This document shows, one piece after another, positions 8,424 through 18,500 of a stretch of 64,000 bases of DNA (positions within the stretch are counted from its first letter, which is position 1; every line of letters starts with the position of its first letter). Below the pieces are notes generated by a model. That model was not told the DNA's origin. It saw only the letters and a program-made list of their open reading frames with translations, and searched no databases. The translations under genes and the position numbers were made by a program. Location of the stretch: positions 1 to 64,000 of the forward strand of contig NZ_FOVZ01000007.1 in the NCBI RefSeq assembly GCF_900115295.1. Direction: 5' to 3'. Source of the DNA: Sphingomonas sp. OK281 (GTDB lineage: Bacteria > Pseudomonadota > Alphaproteobacteria > Sphingomonadales > Sphingomonadaceae).

Positions 8424-9575
8424 TCATGGCGGGATCAGCGCTCGCGAAAACCAGAGATCCGTTCGTCGGGTCGCGAAGAGGTCCACTACGCTCATCGGCG
8501 CGTCCCGCCCAAAGAAACGCGCAAGGTTGCTGGCGCTGAGGTGCGCGACCGGATAGCTGCGCGCGAACAGCTTATTCTCATAGGCTGACAGGGCCACTTC
8601 ATCGCCATCAGAATGGCTTATCAAGACCTGCGCGAGTTCGGCGCCATCGAGCATGGCTAGGTTGGCACCCTCGCCGGCGAACGGTGACATGAGGTGCGCC
8701 GCGTCGCCGAGCAGTGTCACCCCTGGCGCCCGCCGCCATGTGAGCAACGAGGGCAGCGCATAGATGGGACGGATGATAGGCACCCCGTCGGTGTTTGCGA
8801 TGAGCGCGCGAAGTGTCGGCGCCCAGCCGTCGAACAGAGCCGCCACGCGCGAGGACGCGGTCAGCACGTCCGCGCTTGCCCAACCCTCGGGCCGGTTTAC
8901 TGCGACATAGGTGTGGATGCTGCCGTCGGCGTTGCGGTGCGCCAGGATCCCCTGGCCGGGCGCCACAGCCATCAGCGTACCCGAGCCGATCACCGCCGCA
9001 GCAGCATGCGCGCGCGGGTCGTCGGCGGCGAGATGCAGCTCGAGGAAGCTGGTGCCGGTGTAAGCTGGGCCAATATCGGTAAGGAGCGGGCGCACCCGCG
9101 ACCATGCGCCGTCCGCACCGACCAGCAGCGTTGTCTCTACCGCCGAACCGTCCGCGAACGCCACCGTATGGCGACTGCGCCCCGTCGTGCGCACCGAAGT
9201 AACCTTATGCCCCCACCGCACGACACACTGCGGCAACGCGTCCAGTAGCAACCGGCGTAGCTCACCGCGATCAACCTCCGGCCGGGCCGAGGCAGGATTG
9301 CCCGGACGGTCAAGCAGCACCGTGGCCTGATAGTCCACGATCCGCTTTGCGTCCTCGCCCGGCCGCACCAGCGTCAGAAATGGTTCGTAAAGGCTCAGAT
9401 CGTGCAGAGCCCGCTGTCCGCTGTGCTCGTGAAGGTCGAGCAGCCCGCCCTGACCCCGCGCATCCGCCGACGCTTCCCCTTCGTACACGGCGATCTTGAT
9501 TCCGTGCCGATGTAAGATACCGGCAAGCACCAAGCCGCCTAGCCCTGCTCCGACGATAGTGACGTCTTCTCGCAT
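8424..9575 (-). CDS. TetX-like FAD-dependent monooxygenase
   Basis: 383 residues, close to the usual length of group A flavoprotein monooxygenases, which hydroxylate a substrate using NADPH, O2 and FAD. The Rossmann motif VGAGLGGL lies at residues 8-15. A conserved Glu-Gly loop and an Arg segment (EVDRGELRRLLLD) follow. The second FAD motif is LLGDAAHLMSPFAGEGANLAMLDG near 290-313, matching the TetX/PgaE type. No signal peptide is present. The ATG follows aaggagcg at good spacing. Substrate is unknown, so tetracycline inactivation should not be assumed. Confidence 0.85.
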   Translation of the reverse strand: MREDVTIVGAGLGGLVLAGILHRHGIKIAVYEGEASADARGQGGLLDLHEHSGQRALHDLSLYEPFLTLVRPGEDAKRIVDYQATVLLDRPGNPASARPEVDRGELRRLLLDALPQCVVRWGHKVTSVRTTGRSRHTVAFADGSAVETTLLVGADGAWSRVRPLLTDIGPAYTGTSFLELHLAADDPRAHAAAAVIGSGTLMAVAPGQGILAHRNADGSIHTYVAVNRPEGWASADVLTASSRVAALFDGWAPTLRALIANTDGVPIIRPIYALPSLLTWRRAPGVTLLGDAAHLMSPFAGEGANLAMLDGAELAQVLISHSDGDEVALSAYENKLFARSYPVAHLSASNLARFFGRDAPMSVVDLFATRRTDLWFSRALIPP

Positions 9576-9656
9576 TTGTCCGCGCTCCTTGTTCCAGCGG
9601 GCGTGCCCGCATCGACATCAGTGGAGCCGCTGACCGGCGATTGACCGGCGTGTGCG

Positions 9657-9687
9657 CGGCGGTGGTCTCAACCAGACCGCCGTTTTT
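9657..9687 (+). terminator. Strong plus-strand intrinsic terminator with no plus-strand gene before it
   Basis: cggcggt pairs with accgccg, with inner ggtct/agacc able to extend the stem, followed directly by ttttt. It sits 82 bp upstream of the minus-strand monooxygenase start. The 340-bp gap 9576-9914 otherwise shows no gene. Confidence 0.6.
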
Positions 9688-9914
9688 CGCAGCGATTTGG
9701 TCTTAGGGCGACCGCATAGATCGCGCAACACTATGCCTATTCGGGGGGCTGAACCCACATCCGGCTACTGAAGGCTTCTCGTTCATAGCTCCGAAGTGGA
9801 CGCCCGTTCATGTACACCTATAGCCGGAATGGGCTGCGAGACACTGAGAGACAGGGCTGCGACCCTAAACGGCTACCCAAATATCGTGAACGGATCCCAA
9901 TGAGCCGGTCAAGG

Positions 9915-11045
9915 TCATTGCAGCCATGCAAACGCATCGAACTCGCGTGCAAAGACAGTGCGGGCAGCACGCTCGTAGACTTTGCGCCCAGCGTCGCCGT
10001 TGGTGAGGACCACGACCGCCGCGCCAGACGCGAGGTCCACGACGAACAGGTTCGCGACGCCGTCGTTAGCACCCCAGTGCCAAGCAAAACGCCGCTCGCC
10101 GCCACTCTCCATTCCCCAGCCCAGGCCCCAGTCGAGCGTTCCCTTCACCCGAGTGGTCCTCGTCGAAAGCGCCGGGTAGCGCTGCGCAAAAGCCAGGAAC
10201 CGCGCATAGTCGCTGGCCGTGGTCCACAATCCGGCGGCCATGTTGGGCATCATGAATATTGGCATCGCCGGCTTGCCAAGTGCGATCGCCGCCTTCTCCC
10301 GGTCGGCTAGCGTCCAGCGATCAACCGGCTTTGGCGAGCCAGCGTCGCGGCGCATCACGTAGCCTGCCGGGCCTTTGTCGACGAGTACACCACCACCACC
10401 GTCGTGCGCCCAAGCGACCGCGGGCTGGGCTTCCCGCACCCATCCATAGGTGCTTCGGCCCATTCTTGCCGGTCGCAGGACCCGCGTCTCGACCACCTGC
10501 GTAGCGGTCTGGCCCGAAACTGCCTCGACCAACCGGCCTAGCAGGACGAAACCCTCCCCGGAGTAGCGGAACCGAGTGCCGGGAGCGAATGCGCTTGTTA
10601 GCGGCTCGCCCGCTTCATCGCGCCAATTGGGCAGGCCGCTAGAGTGAGAGAGCAGGTGTCGAGGCGTGATCGATCGCGTCGCGGCATCTTCGGTGAACGC
10701 GACATGCTCGGCCACCGGTCGATCCAGGTCGATCGAGCCCTCCCGCACCATGTCATGGACCGCGACCGCCAGAACCACCTTGGACAGCGATGCCGCTTCA
10801 AACAGAGTTTCGGGTGTCGCAAGTACCGTATTAGCCTTTGCGTATCCGACCGCACCGGACGAGATTGCGCCGGAGCCGTCCAGCATTGCCCAGCTCGCGC
10901 CCGGTACGGACGCCAGGTCCATCCAAGTCGGCAAGTTGGCAAGGGTGCCGGGCGTCTTCGCGGTTGCCGCACCTGCCGCCACGGTTATGGCGAGCGTCCC
11001 GAGGCACGGGGCAGCAAGCATTGTCCGCCTGGACACCAAATCCAT
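9915..11045 (-). CDS. Secreted serine hydrolase, class C beta-lactamase family
   Basis: 376 residues. A twin-arginine-like signal occupies the first 29 residues (SRR, hydrophobic core, AGAATA). The catalytic SxxK is S86-L-S-K89 and the second motif is Y161-S-G, in place of the usual YxN. The third motif is probably WHWGAN near residue 338, replacing KTG with HWG as in many esterase/peptidase members. Family substrates range from beta-lactams to D-amino acid peptides and esters, so resistance is not implied. The start at 11045 is preferred because acggag lies just upstream. ATGs at 11048 and 11078 are possible. Confidence 0.82.
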   Translation of the reverse strand: MDLVSRRTMLAAPCLGTLAITVAAGAATAKTPGTLANLPTWMDLASVPGASWAMLDGSGAISSGAVGYAKANTVLATPETLFEAASLSKVVLAVAVHDMVREGSIDLDRPVAEHVAFTEDAATRSITPRHLLSHSSGLPNWRDEAGEPLTSAFAPGTRFRYSGEGFVLLGRLVEAVSGQTATQVVETRVLRPARMGRSTYGWVREAQPAVAWAHDGGGGVLVDKGPAGYVMRRDAGSPKPVDRWTLADREKAAIALGKPAMPIFMMPNMAAGLWTTASDYARFLAFAQRYPALSTRTTRVKGTLDWGLGWGMESGGERRFAWHWGANDGVANLFVVDLASGAAVVVLTNGDAGRKVYERAARTVFAREFDAFAWLQ

Positions 11046-11357
11046 CATCAACTCCGTTAGCGACCTGATTACCGGCATACAGGTTCGACGCGACTAGGCT
11101 AGCCGAGACCACCGCCGCGGTAGACCGCCGACCGATCCGCGCTAGCGACGACCCAGAAGCGGACGCTCAGCGTCATTCTTGCGCTTCCCAAGTTCAGACA
11201 TTCATTCATGGTTCGCAACTGCACAGCAACGCTGATGAAATGGCAAAGTGACGGCTTTGCTGCTGGGCTTAACGCTACCCCTCGAACGGGAGGTTTGATA
11301 CAAACTCCCATCCGGCGTTTGTCTGACCCGCAACGCGTATTGAAACCGGTGGCGCGA

Positions 11358-12584
11358 TCAGGGGGTTACCTTGACCATAACCACCCCATGCGCCGGTACC
11401 AGTGCGGCGTATCGATCAGAAATCCTGCCTATCGACCGATGGCTCAACACGTCGCGTACGTCTGCACGTACCGAGGGGGTCAGACCTATTTCCGGCCAAT
11501 TGACCGCGATCTTGGCAGGGCTTTCGGAGCGATTGAACAGTATCACGGCCCGGCTTCCATCACTCAACGGCTTCGACCAGACCTCTAGATCGCCATCATC
11601 GCGTAAACGACGACCTTGCTGACCCAATGGATCCTGGTTGACCACGATTACCTCCTTGTTCAACAAGATGTTACGCGTCGCTGCGCTCATATTGCTAATA
11701 TCGTTGCCGGCAATCAGCGGTGAGGTCATCATAGCCCACAGACTGAAATGCGAGCGATACTCGGTATCGGACGGTCCGCCGTTGCCGACCTCGAGCATGT
11801 CGGCATCGTTCCAGTGCTCAGGCCCGGCATACGGATAGAGCGGCTCGTTCGCGTCTACGATGTCGACCATACCGATCGACCATTTGTCCCGCCCCTTCTA
11901 GGCATCACGAATATCGCTGGTCGTGCGCCACGAGTTGCCGATTTTCTTGCCCCATTCCCACAGGCGATTATTGCCCCATTCGCACATCGCCAGAAGCACA
12001 GGTCGCCCCGTGGCTTTGAGGGCATCGACATGAGAGCGTAGGCGCGTTCAGCATTCAACGTGCCAGTCGAGCACCAGTCATACCTTAGGTAGTCAACGCC
12101 CCACCGGGCGTATGTGAGCGCGTCCTGATACTCATGTCCAAGGCTGCCGGGCTTGCGACCACAATCTTGGCGCCGGCATCGGAGTATATCTCGAATTTGA
12201 GTCCGCGAGCATGGACGTAATTGGCCAGTGCCTTCATGCCCGACGGAAACTTCTCTCGACTTTCGGTATTGAAACCGTTGGCATCGCGTTCGCCGTGCCA
12301 GCAGTCGTGTATGACGACATACTCGTACCCGCATCGCGCATTCCATTCGTTGCCTTGGTGTCGGCGATACGACGCACCGTCTTCACATCGATGTTGCAGC
12401 CGAACTTGTTTCAGCTGTTCCATCCCATCTGCGGCGTTCATGCCAACCCATTGGCCTTGCGATTTGGGTCCAACGAAGGACGCAGCCTGTTCGGATCGAC
12501 AAACTGATCCTGCGCGCTCGCGACGCCGACCGCGAACGGCAGAAATGCAAGTACAGTTAGATGCGTCAGCTTCTTGAAAAGCAT
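11358..12584 (-). pseudogene. GH27 alpha-galactosidase remnant (three nonsense, three frameshift lesions)
   Basis: The 5' end encodes a signal peptide (MLFKKLTHLTVLAFLPF). The GH27 barrel then follows in pieces across all three frames: GWNS, GYEYVVIHDCWHGERDANGF, YVHARGLKFEIYSDAG, WGVDYLRYDWCS (nucleophile Asp), SWRTTSDIRD (acid/base Asp) and EHWNDADMLEVGNGG. It ends with a normal C-terminal beta domain. Lesions seen are TGA for Arg after GLA, TGA for Trp in GWNSW, TAG for Trp before KGRDKW, and single-base losses near 12320, 12170 and 12030. It lies 37 bp downstream of the ROK regulator gene on the same strand, as a former operon member. Confidence 0.93.
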
Positions 12585-12621
12585 TTCCTTTCTAAAGCAA
12601 TCCGTCTGATCCTTCGCTTGG

Positions 12622-13872
12622 CTAAGCAGATTGCGTCTTGATGAGAATCCCGTCCGACGGCAGGATGCGGTCGAGAAAAGGCAGGATCGCGGCGCCTATT
12701 GCCGGACTATCTCGCGAGAGGCTCGCCCGAGCGATCGGCGCAATTATAGGGATATTGGGTGCTGCCGTTCGCAGTTTTCGGTAGGTATCGGTAGCGAGCT
12801 GATCGAGAATATCGTCCGGCAGCCGCCCCCCAAAGAGCACAATCGCCGGATTGACTAGGCAGTTCACAGCCGTCAGCGCTGGAAAAAGCGCGTCCGATGC
12901 GTCCTCGAGCCAAGCGGCGACATGCGGCTTGAACGCTGCGGGAAACGGTTGCGTGGGATCCATGCCCGCCGGGTCTAGTCCTGCAGTCTCCAGATAGCTC
13001 GACAATGCCGACAGGGAGACGACATCCTGGAGCACCTTGGTTGGATCACTGGCGAGCGGCAGGAACCCGATTTCCCCGCCGCGGGCGTTTGCGCCGCGGT
13101 AATAAGCGCCGTCGATCACGACTCCACCGCCAAGCCCCGCGCTGATGAGAAGATAGAAGAAGTTCGCGTGGTGCCCGTCGCCGAACTGGGCCTCGCCGAT
13201 GGCCGCTGCAGCAGCATCGTTGTCGATGTGGATCGACCAGGGGACGATAGGTGCGAGCATCGCCTGGATATCGACGTCGCTCCACTGCTCGTACCCGGGC
13301 GGGCGATGCGGCAGGTCGACACGCCCAAGGTCGTCGGGAAGTGCCACGCCCATCCCTAGGACCCGATCCAAGCGTATCGCATCGGTACCAACGATCGCCG
13401 CGATCCCTTTTTCGACGACCCGTACGACGTCGTCGGGCGATGCGAATGCAATCTGCCGGGTAAATCGAGAGCGCACCGTGCCAGCGAGATCAAGCGATAC
13501 CAACGTAACATGATCGCGATCGATGTTGAGGCCGATGGCATAACCCCCTTCCGGATTTATCTGGAGGCGGGTCGCCGGTTGCCCTCGACCGCCCAGGCGT
13601 CGTCCGGCATCGATCACCAGCTCGGTCTCGAATAATCGCCCTACGATGTTAGCGATCGTCGGCGGGGTCAAATTGGTCATCACCGCGATTTCGTTTCGCG
13701 TGATGTCCGGATTGCGCCGAATGATCTGCGTTACGACGCGCTGATTATAGTCACCTGCACGTTCCAGGTTCGTGCCCGACAGACTCGGCCCAAGCCTGAC
13801 AGATCGGTCGTCCGCGGTAACGCTGCCGCTCGTCGCTTTTCCAGAAACGTTGAAATTCGAGGGCCTATCCAT
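12622..13872 (-). CDS. ROK-family transcriptional repressor
   Basis: 416 residues. A winged-helix segment at about residues 45-105 (GDYNQRVVTQIIRRNP, then LTPPTIANIVGRL) precedes a ROK sugar-kinase-like fold with IDNDAAAAAIGEAQFG, ISAGLGGGVVIDG and GGEIGFLPL. The last motif replaces the GEIGH of active kinases, and no CxCGxxGC zinc cluster is visible. NagC-type regulators of this kind bind DNA and release it on binding a sugar. The ATG at 13872 overlaps the halogenase stop by 8 bp, indicating translational coupling. It probably controls the halogenase/TonB receptor operon and the divergent kinase gene. Confidence 0.88.
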   Translation of the reverse strand: MDRPSNFNVSGKATSGSVTADDRSVRLGPSLSGTNLERAGDYNQRVVTQIIRRNPDITRNEIAVMTNLTPPTIANIVGRLFETELVIDAGRRLGGRGQPATRLQINPEGGYAIGLNIDRDHVTLVSLDLAGTVRSRFTRQIAFASPDDVVRVVEKGIAAIVGTDAIRLDRVLGMGVALPDDLGRVDLPHRPPGYEQWSDVDIQAMLAPIVPWSIHIDNDAAAAAIGEAQFGDGHHANFFYLLISAGLGGGVVIDGAYYRGANARGGEIGFLPLASDPTKVLQDVVSLSALSSYLETAGLDPAGMDPTQPFPAAFKPHVAAWLEDASDALFPALTAVNCLVNPAIVLFGGRLPDDILDQLATDTYRKLRTAAPNIPIIAPIARASLSRDSPAIGAAILPFLDRILPSDGILIKTQSA

Positions 13873-15436
13873 TCGCCGCAAGGCTCATCGCCTGGAATGC
13901 CGGAAGAGCCGTTGCGGGGGCAAAGGACTTGAGAAACGTCTCGTGCGGTTCGGCAAGCGCAACGGCGTCACGTATCGAACCCTTCATCCGTTCGAACGCT
14001 GCCTCGAGATCTGAAACAGAGAAATGATCTGCCAGCGGATCATGTGCCGCGGCGTCGATGCCGAAACCAGCATACATGGAAAGCCAGCTCGGATCCTGGA
14101 AGGACTCCCATTCATACCGGACGAGGTGACCACGCGCCTTGAACAATCTCAGCTTGTGCGCCAGTCCCTCGGGCAGCGCGGTGTCTCGACACCGATCCCA
14201 CATCGGCTGATCTTGCCGGTCATTCGCAAAATAATGCAGGATCAGAAAGTCGCGGATGCGGACATATTCGAGGCCGGTTGTCCGATTATATTCCTCGGCC
14301 AGAGCCGGATCGAACCCGCGATCGGGGAGCAGGGCGAGAAGCTTCTCGATTCCGGTCTGGATAAGCGTGATGCTGGTCGATTCGAGCGGCTCCATGAACC
14401 CGGCGGCCAACCCAAGCGCCACGCAATTACCTTTCCAGAATGCAGCGCGACGACCGGTGCGAAAGCGGATCATGTTCGGCTCGGCCAGCGCTTCGCTTTC
14501 GAGCCGGCCTTTCAGCGTGGCGACCGCCTCGTCATCCGAAATATTACGGCTGGCATAGACATAGCCGTTGCCGACCCGGTGCTGCAGCGGGATCCGCCAT
14601 TGCCACCCGGCGGCCAGCGCGGTGCTGCGCGTATAGGGAGACAGCGGCCCGGCACGTTCGCACGGCATCGCGACGGCGCGATCGCAAGGCAGAAGGCTGG
14701 TCCAATCCTCGTACGGTACGCCGAGTGCGTCGCCGAGCAACAACGACCGAAAGCCCGAGCAATCGATGAACAAGTCGCCGTCGATCGGCTTGCCGCACTG
14801 GGTATCGACTCCTGCTACGAACCCCGTAGCGGGATCGACGCGGACATCGGTGATCGTAGCATCGACCTGCCGGACGCCCCATTCAGCCGCCTTTTTCGCC
14901 AAGAACCGGGCAAACAAACCAGCGTCAAAATGGACCGCCCAGTCGAAGAACAGGAGGTCGTGCACCGGACTGTCGGTCGGCGGCATGAAGAGGTTGCGCT
15001 CAGCAAGGGCGGTGGCGAGACAGAAGTCCGAGAGCGGCGTGGGGTGCCCTGCCGCGTTCATCTTGCGCCAATATTGATGGAACGCCACGCCCCGCGACCG
15101 CATCCCATACAGGCCGAACGGATGGAAGAACCGCTCGCCCTCGCGCTTCCAGTCGACGAACTCGATGCCGAGCTTCACCGTGCCCTGCGTGGCGGCCATC
15201 ACCTCCTGCTCGGTAACGCCGATCTCGCGGAAAAAATCGCGAATACCCGGGACGGTCGCCTCGCCGACGCCGACTGTGCGGATGTCGCTCGACTCGACGA
15301 CCGTGATTGTCACGGATTGACGATCGAGCCGGCGCGCTAGGAGCGTCGCTGCCATCCATCCCGCCGTGCCACCGCCGACGATCACGATCGAGCGCAGCGG
15401 TCCCCGGCCCCGCGTTAATTCTGCTCCATCGGTCAC
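13865..15436 (-). CDS. Flavin-dependent tryptophan-halogenase family protein
   Basis: About 523 residues. Tryptophan halogenases use FADH2, O2 and halide to form HOCl, relayed through a conserved Lys. Seen here are the FAD motif GGGTAGWMAA (21-30), the catalytic-Lys segment TVKLGIEFVDW (Lys88), WxWxIP (GWQWRIP) and PLESTS with the conserved Glu. All key parts are present. GTG 15436 is chosen because gagga precedes it; an upstream TTG at 15469 is possible. It lies 54 bp (87 bp from the GTG) downstream of a TonB receptor. Sphingomonad and Caulobacter receptor loci often carry such homologues with unknown substrate. Confidence 0.88.
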   Translation of the reverse strand: MTDGAELTRGRGPLRSIVIVGGGTAGWMAATLLARRLDRQSVTITVVESSDIRTVGVGEATVPGIRDFFREIGVTEQEVMAATQGTVKLGIEFVDWKREGERFFHPFGLYGMRSRGVAFHQYWRKMNAAGHPTPLSDFCLATALAERNLFMPPTDSPVHDLLFFDWAVHFDAGLFARFLAKKAAEWGVRQVDATITDVRVDPATGFVAGVDTQCGKPIDGDLFIDCSGFRSLLLGDALGVPYEDWTSLLPCDRAVAMPCERAGPLSPYTRSTALAAGWQWRIPLQHRVGNGYVYASRNISDDEAVATLKGRLESEALAEPNMIRFRTGRRAAFWKGNCVALGLAAGFMEPLESTSITLIQTGIEKLLALLPDRGFDPALAEEYNRTTGLEYVRIRDFLILHYFANDRQDQPMWDRCRDTALPEGLAHKLRLFKARGHLVRYEWESFQDPSWLSMYAGFGIDAAAHDPLADHFSVSDLEAAFERMKGSIRDAVALAEPHETFLKSFAPATALPAFQAMSLAANG

Positions 15437-15523
15437 GATCAATTCCTCATCCTGTACGTAAGCGCGCAAACGTCCGCCACCTCAAAGACGGGATGGCGGG
15501 AGTTCGCGATTCTTACCCGCAGA

Positions 15524-18500
15524 TCAGAACTTGAAACGTGCGCCAGCCATGAACCGGCGTTCATAGATGTTGTTGTACGCTTTCTCATCCGGGAAGGTGA
15601 GATAGTATTTTTCATACTCACCGGTCAGGTTCGATCCTTGCGCGTACAGCGTCAGATTTGGCGTGAAGTCGTAACTGATAGACGCATCGATGTAGTTCGT
15701 CGGCTGCTGATACAGTTCGAGGCCTTGGATTCCGCCAAAGTCCTGCTGGACCGCGCGCTTCGAACGATAATTCCAGGCGACACGAGCCTGGAAGTGGTTG
15801 TCCTGATAGAAGCCGGCCAGGTTGGTCTGGATCTTCGAATTGTCCTGAAACGGAATCGAGTCGCCCTTCAAATCGACCGCGCCTGAATCGGACGGCGAAT
15901 AGGTGATGTTCGCATCTATACCGAAGTTGGAGAGCACCGTCGGAATAAAGCCGAAGTCGTTGAACGACAGCTTGGCACCCGCTTCGACACCCTTGAGCGT
16001 ACCACCGTCACCCTGAACCGGGGTGCTGATCGACACGGTCCGGTTGCGAACCACGCCGTCGTTGTCCGGCAGGTCGGTTCGCACAATGTTGCCAGACTGG
16101 ATGAAGCTGGCGACGTCGATGTAGAAGGCACCCACGCTCAGCAGGCTGCTGCGTCCGATATAGTATTCGAGCGAGCCTTCGACGTTCGTGGCGCGCCAGG
16201 GATCCAGCTGCGGATTGCCGTTCGAACTGCCGCCGGTGACGCGGAAGACGGGCGATCCCGGGTTGCTCGTGTCGATCGCGTAATTCGGATTGAGCCCGCC
16301 ACCCCATTGGTTGAGATCCAGCAGCGTCATCGTCTTGGAGTAAGCGAGGCGCAGCTTCAAATTGTCGGCGAAGCTGAACGCGAGGTTGAACGCCGGCAGC
16401 AGGTCCGTGAAGCTCCGCTTGGTTTCCACCGTCCCGTTGACCGTGTTGGCAACGCCGTAAGGGCGCGGCGAACCCGTCACGAACTGCGTGATGTCGAGCC
16501 TGGTGTTGATGACCTTGAGGCCGGCATTACCGGACACGGGAATACCGAACACATCGCCCTTGACGTTGAGCTGCGCATAGCCCGAGATCTGCTTCACGCC
16601 GACATTGAACGACGCACCCGGATTCTGCACCTCGACATTGCCCGGATAGAAGCTGTTCTGGAAGGCCAGCGCGTTATCCATGACCTTGGGATCGAGCACG
16701 TAGATCGGCGGCAGGCCGGCACCCGGCAGGTTGAACTGCTTGACCTGGCCGTTGAAGATCGGATCGCTGGCCTTGCGAACGACTCCCGATGTGTAAGGCC
16801 TGAAGTTCGCCGTCCCGAACGTGCCCGTACCCGCATAGCAGGAGGCATCGTTGAGCGGCACGTCGAACGCCTTCCACTTGACCAGGCAACCGCCTGGCTG
16901 CGACGCTTGACCCGCATACAGCGGTGCTGCGCGATCGAATTCAAAATCGTCGACCGAGCGCTCGCTGTACCGGCCACCGGCGCTCAGGCTTACATTGTCG
17001 TTGGCCTCGTACGAGACGTCGCCGCGGATCAGCTTCAAGTCGCCCTTGCGGCGGTAATTTCCTTCCGACGACGTCGTCTTCATCGCGTAGCTGTCGATGT
17101 TGCCGAGCGCGTTCGTCAGCTGCGCCGGGAGCGTAAACACTGGCTGGTTGCCGGTGAAATCCACGGTTGCCGGCAACGAGGCCGTACCGGCGATCGTGTT
17201 GACGGCATAGCCACCCGGATTGAACGCGACGTCGCCGGTCGGATAATGGCCGATCCCGCCAGGCTGCCACTGCGCGCCGTTGGACGGGCTGAACTGCAGA
17301 TAGCTTTGGTCGTAATTCGAATAGGCCTTACCGTAGACGCCGCGCAGGCTGGCCTTGAACCGGCCGCCATTGTCGTACTTCAGCTCGGCATTGTAGTTCT
17401 GCGACTGCGACTTGAACTTGTCGTTCTGCGCATAGGAATCGAAATTGCCGAGGTCGTAATTATAGACCTGCGTCGTATTCAGATCATAATCGCGTGTCAC
17501 ACCACCGTTGCTGAGCGAGACGGTCGAGCCGGTATTGCGCGACTGACCCGGGACGAATTCACCAGCCTGCCAGTTGACGTTCTGCATCTGAATGCCGGCG
17601 GTGCGGTCGTTCTCGTTCTGGCGCGTGAAGAATGCGTCGGCATTCAGCGTCAGTGCGTCACTGATCTCCCACTGCGCCGAAGCATTGATCCCAATCCGCT
17701 CGCGCTGGTTGACTTTGTCCCAGGCGGTGAAGCCTTGCGGGACGATGAAGGCGTCGTTCGCATCGCCGTCGCCGTTCACGTCGCGGCCGGTACCGACGAT
17801 CGTACCCTTTGGCCGGTTCGATGGCGAGAAGCCGTTGCTGAGATTGACGTCACCGGTCGGGTTGGCGGTCGTGTTGAACTGCTCGTTGTGCAGCGCTGCG
17901 CCGTACCCTTCCTGGATGCCGTTGTGCGAATTCGACAGGTGCACGTTCGAATAGGCGCCCGACACCAGGAAGCCGAACCGCTCGCCGTGGAAACCAAACA
18001 GGCCGTTCAGGTTCGGATCGAACTCCTTGGTCTTGTCGCCATACGCGCCCTCGGCAGCGGCAGCGACGGTGAAGCCCTTCTTCAGATCAAACGGGCGGCG
18101 CGTACGCAAGTTGACCGTACCGGTGATGCCAGCGTTGAGCAGGTCGGCCGTGCTCGACTTGATGACGTCCGCGCCCGCAAACAGTTGCGACGGGATATCG
18201 TTGAAGTTCGGTTGGATCGTCGTGATCGACTGAGCACCGAGGTAAGCCTCGCCGTTGAGCAACGTCGTAACCTGCGGCAGGCCACGAATGTTGATTGCCG
18301 CGCCCTCCCCGGCATCACGGCGGATCTGCACGCCGGGGATACGCTGGAGCGAGTCCGAGATCGTCACATCGGGCAGCTTGCCGATGTCTTCGGCCGAGAT
18401 GGAGTCGGTGACCGACGCGGCGTCGCGCTTGAGGTTGACCGCGCGCTGCTGCGATCCGCGAATACCGGTAACGACGATGTCCTGCGTTTCAGCAGCCGCG

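Noticed and set aside
14024..15340. Plus-strand open frame of 438 codons opposite the halogenase
   Set aside because: Antisense shadow. The halogenase motifs on the minus strand are unambiguous.
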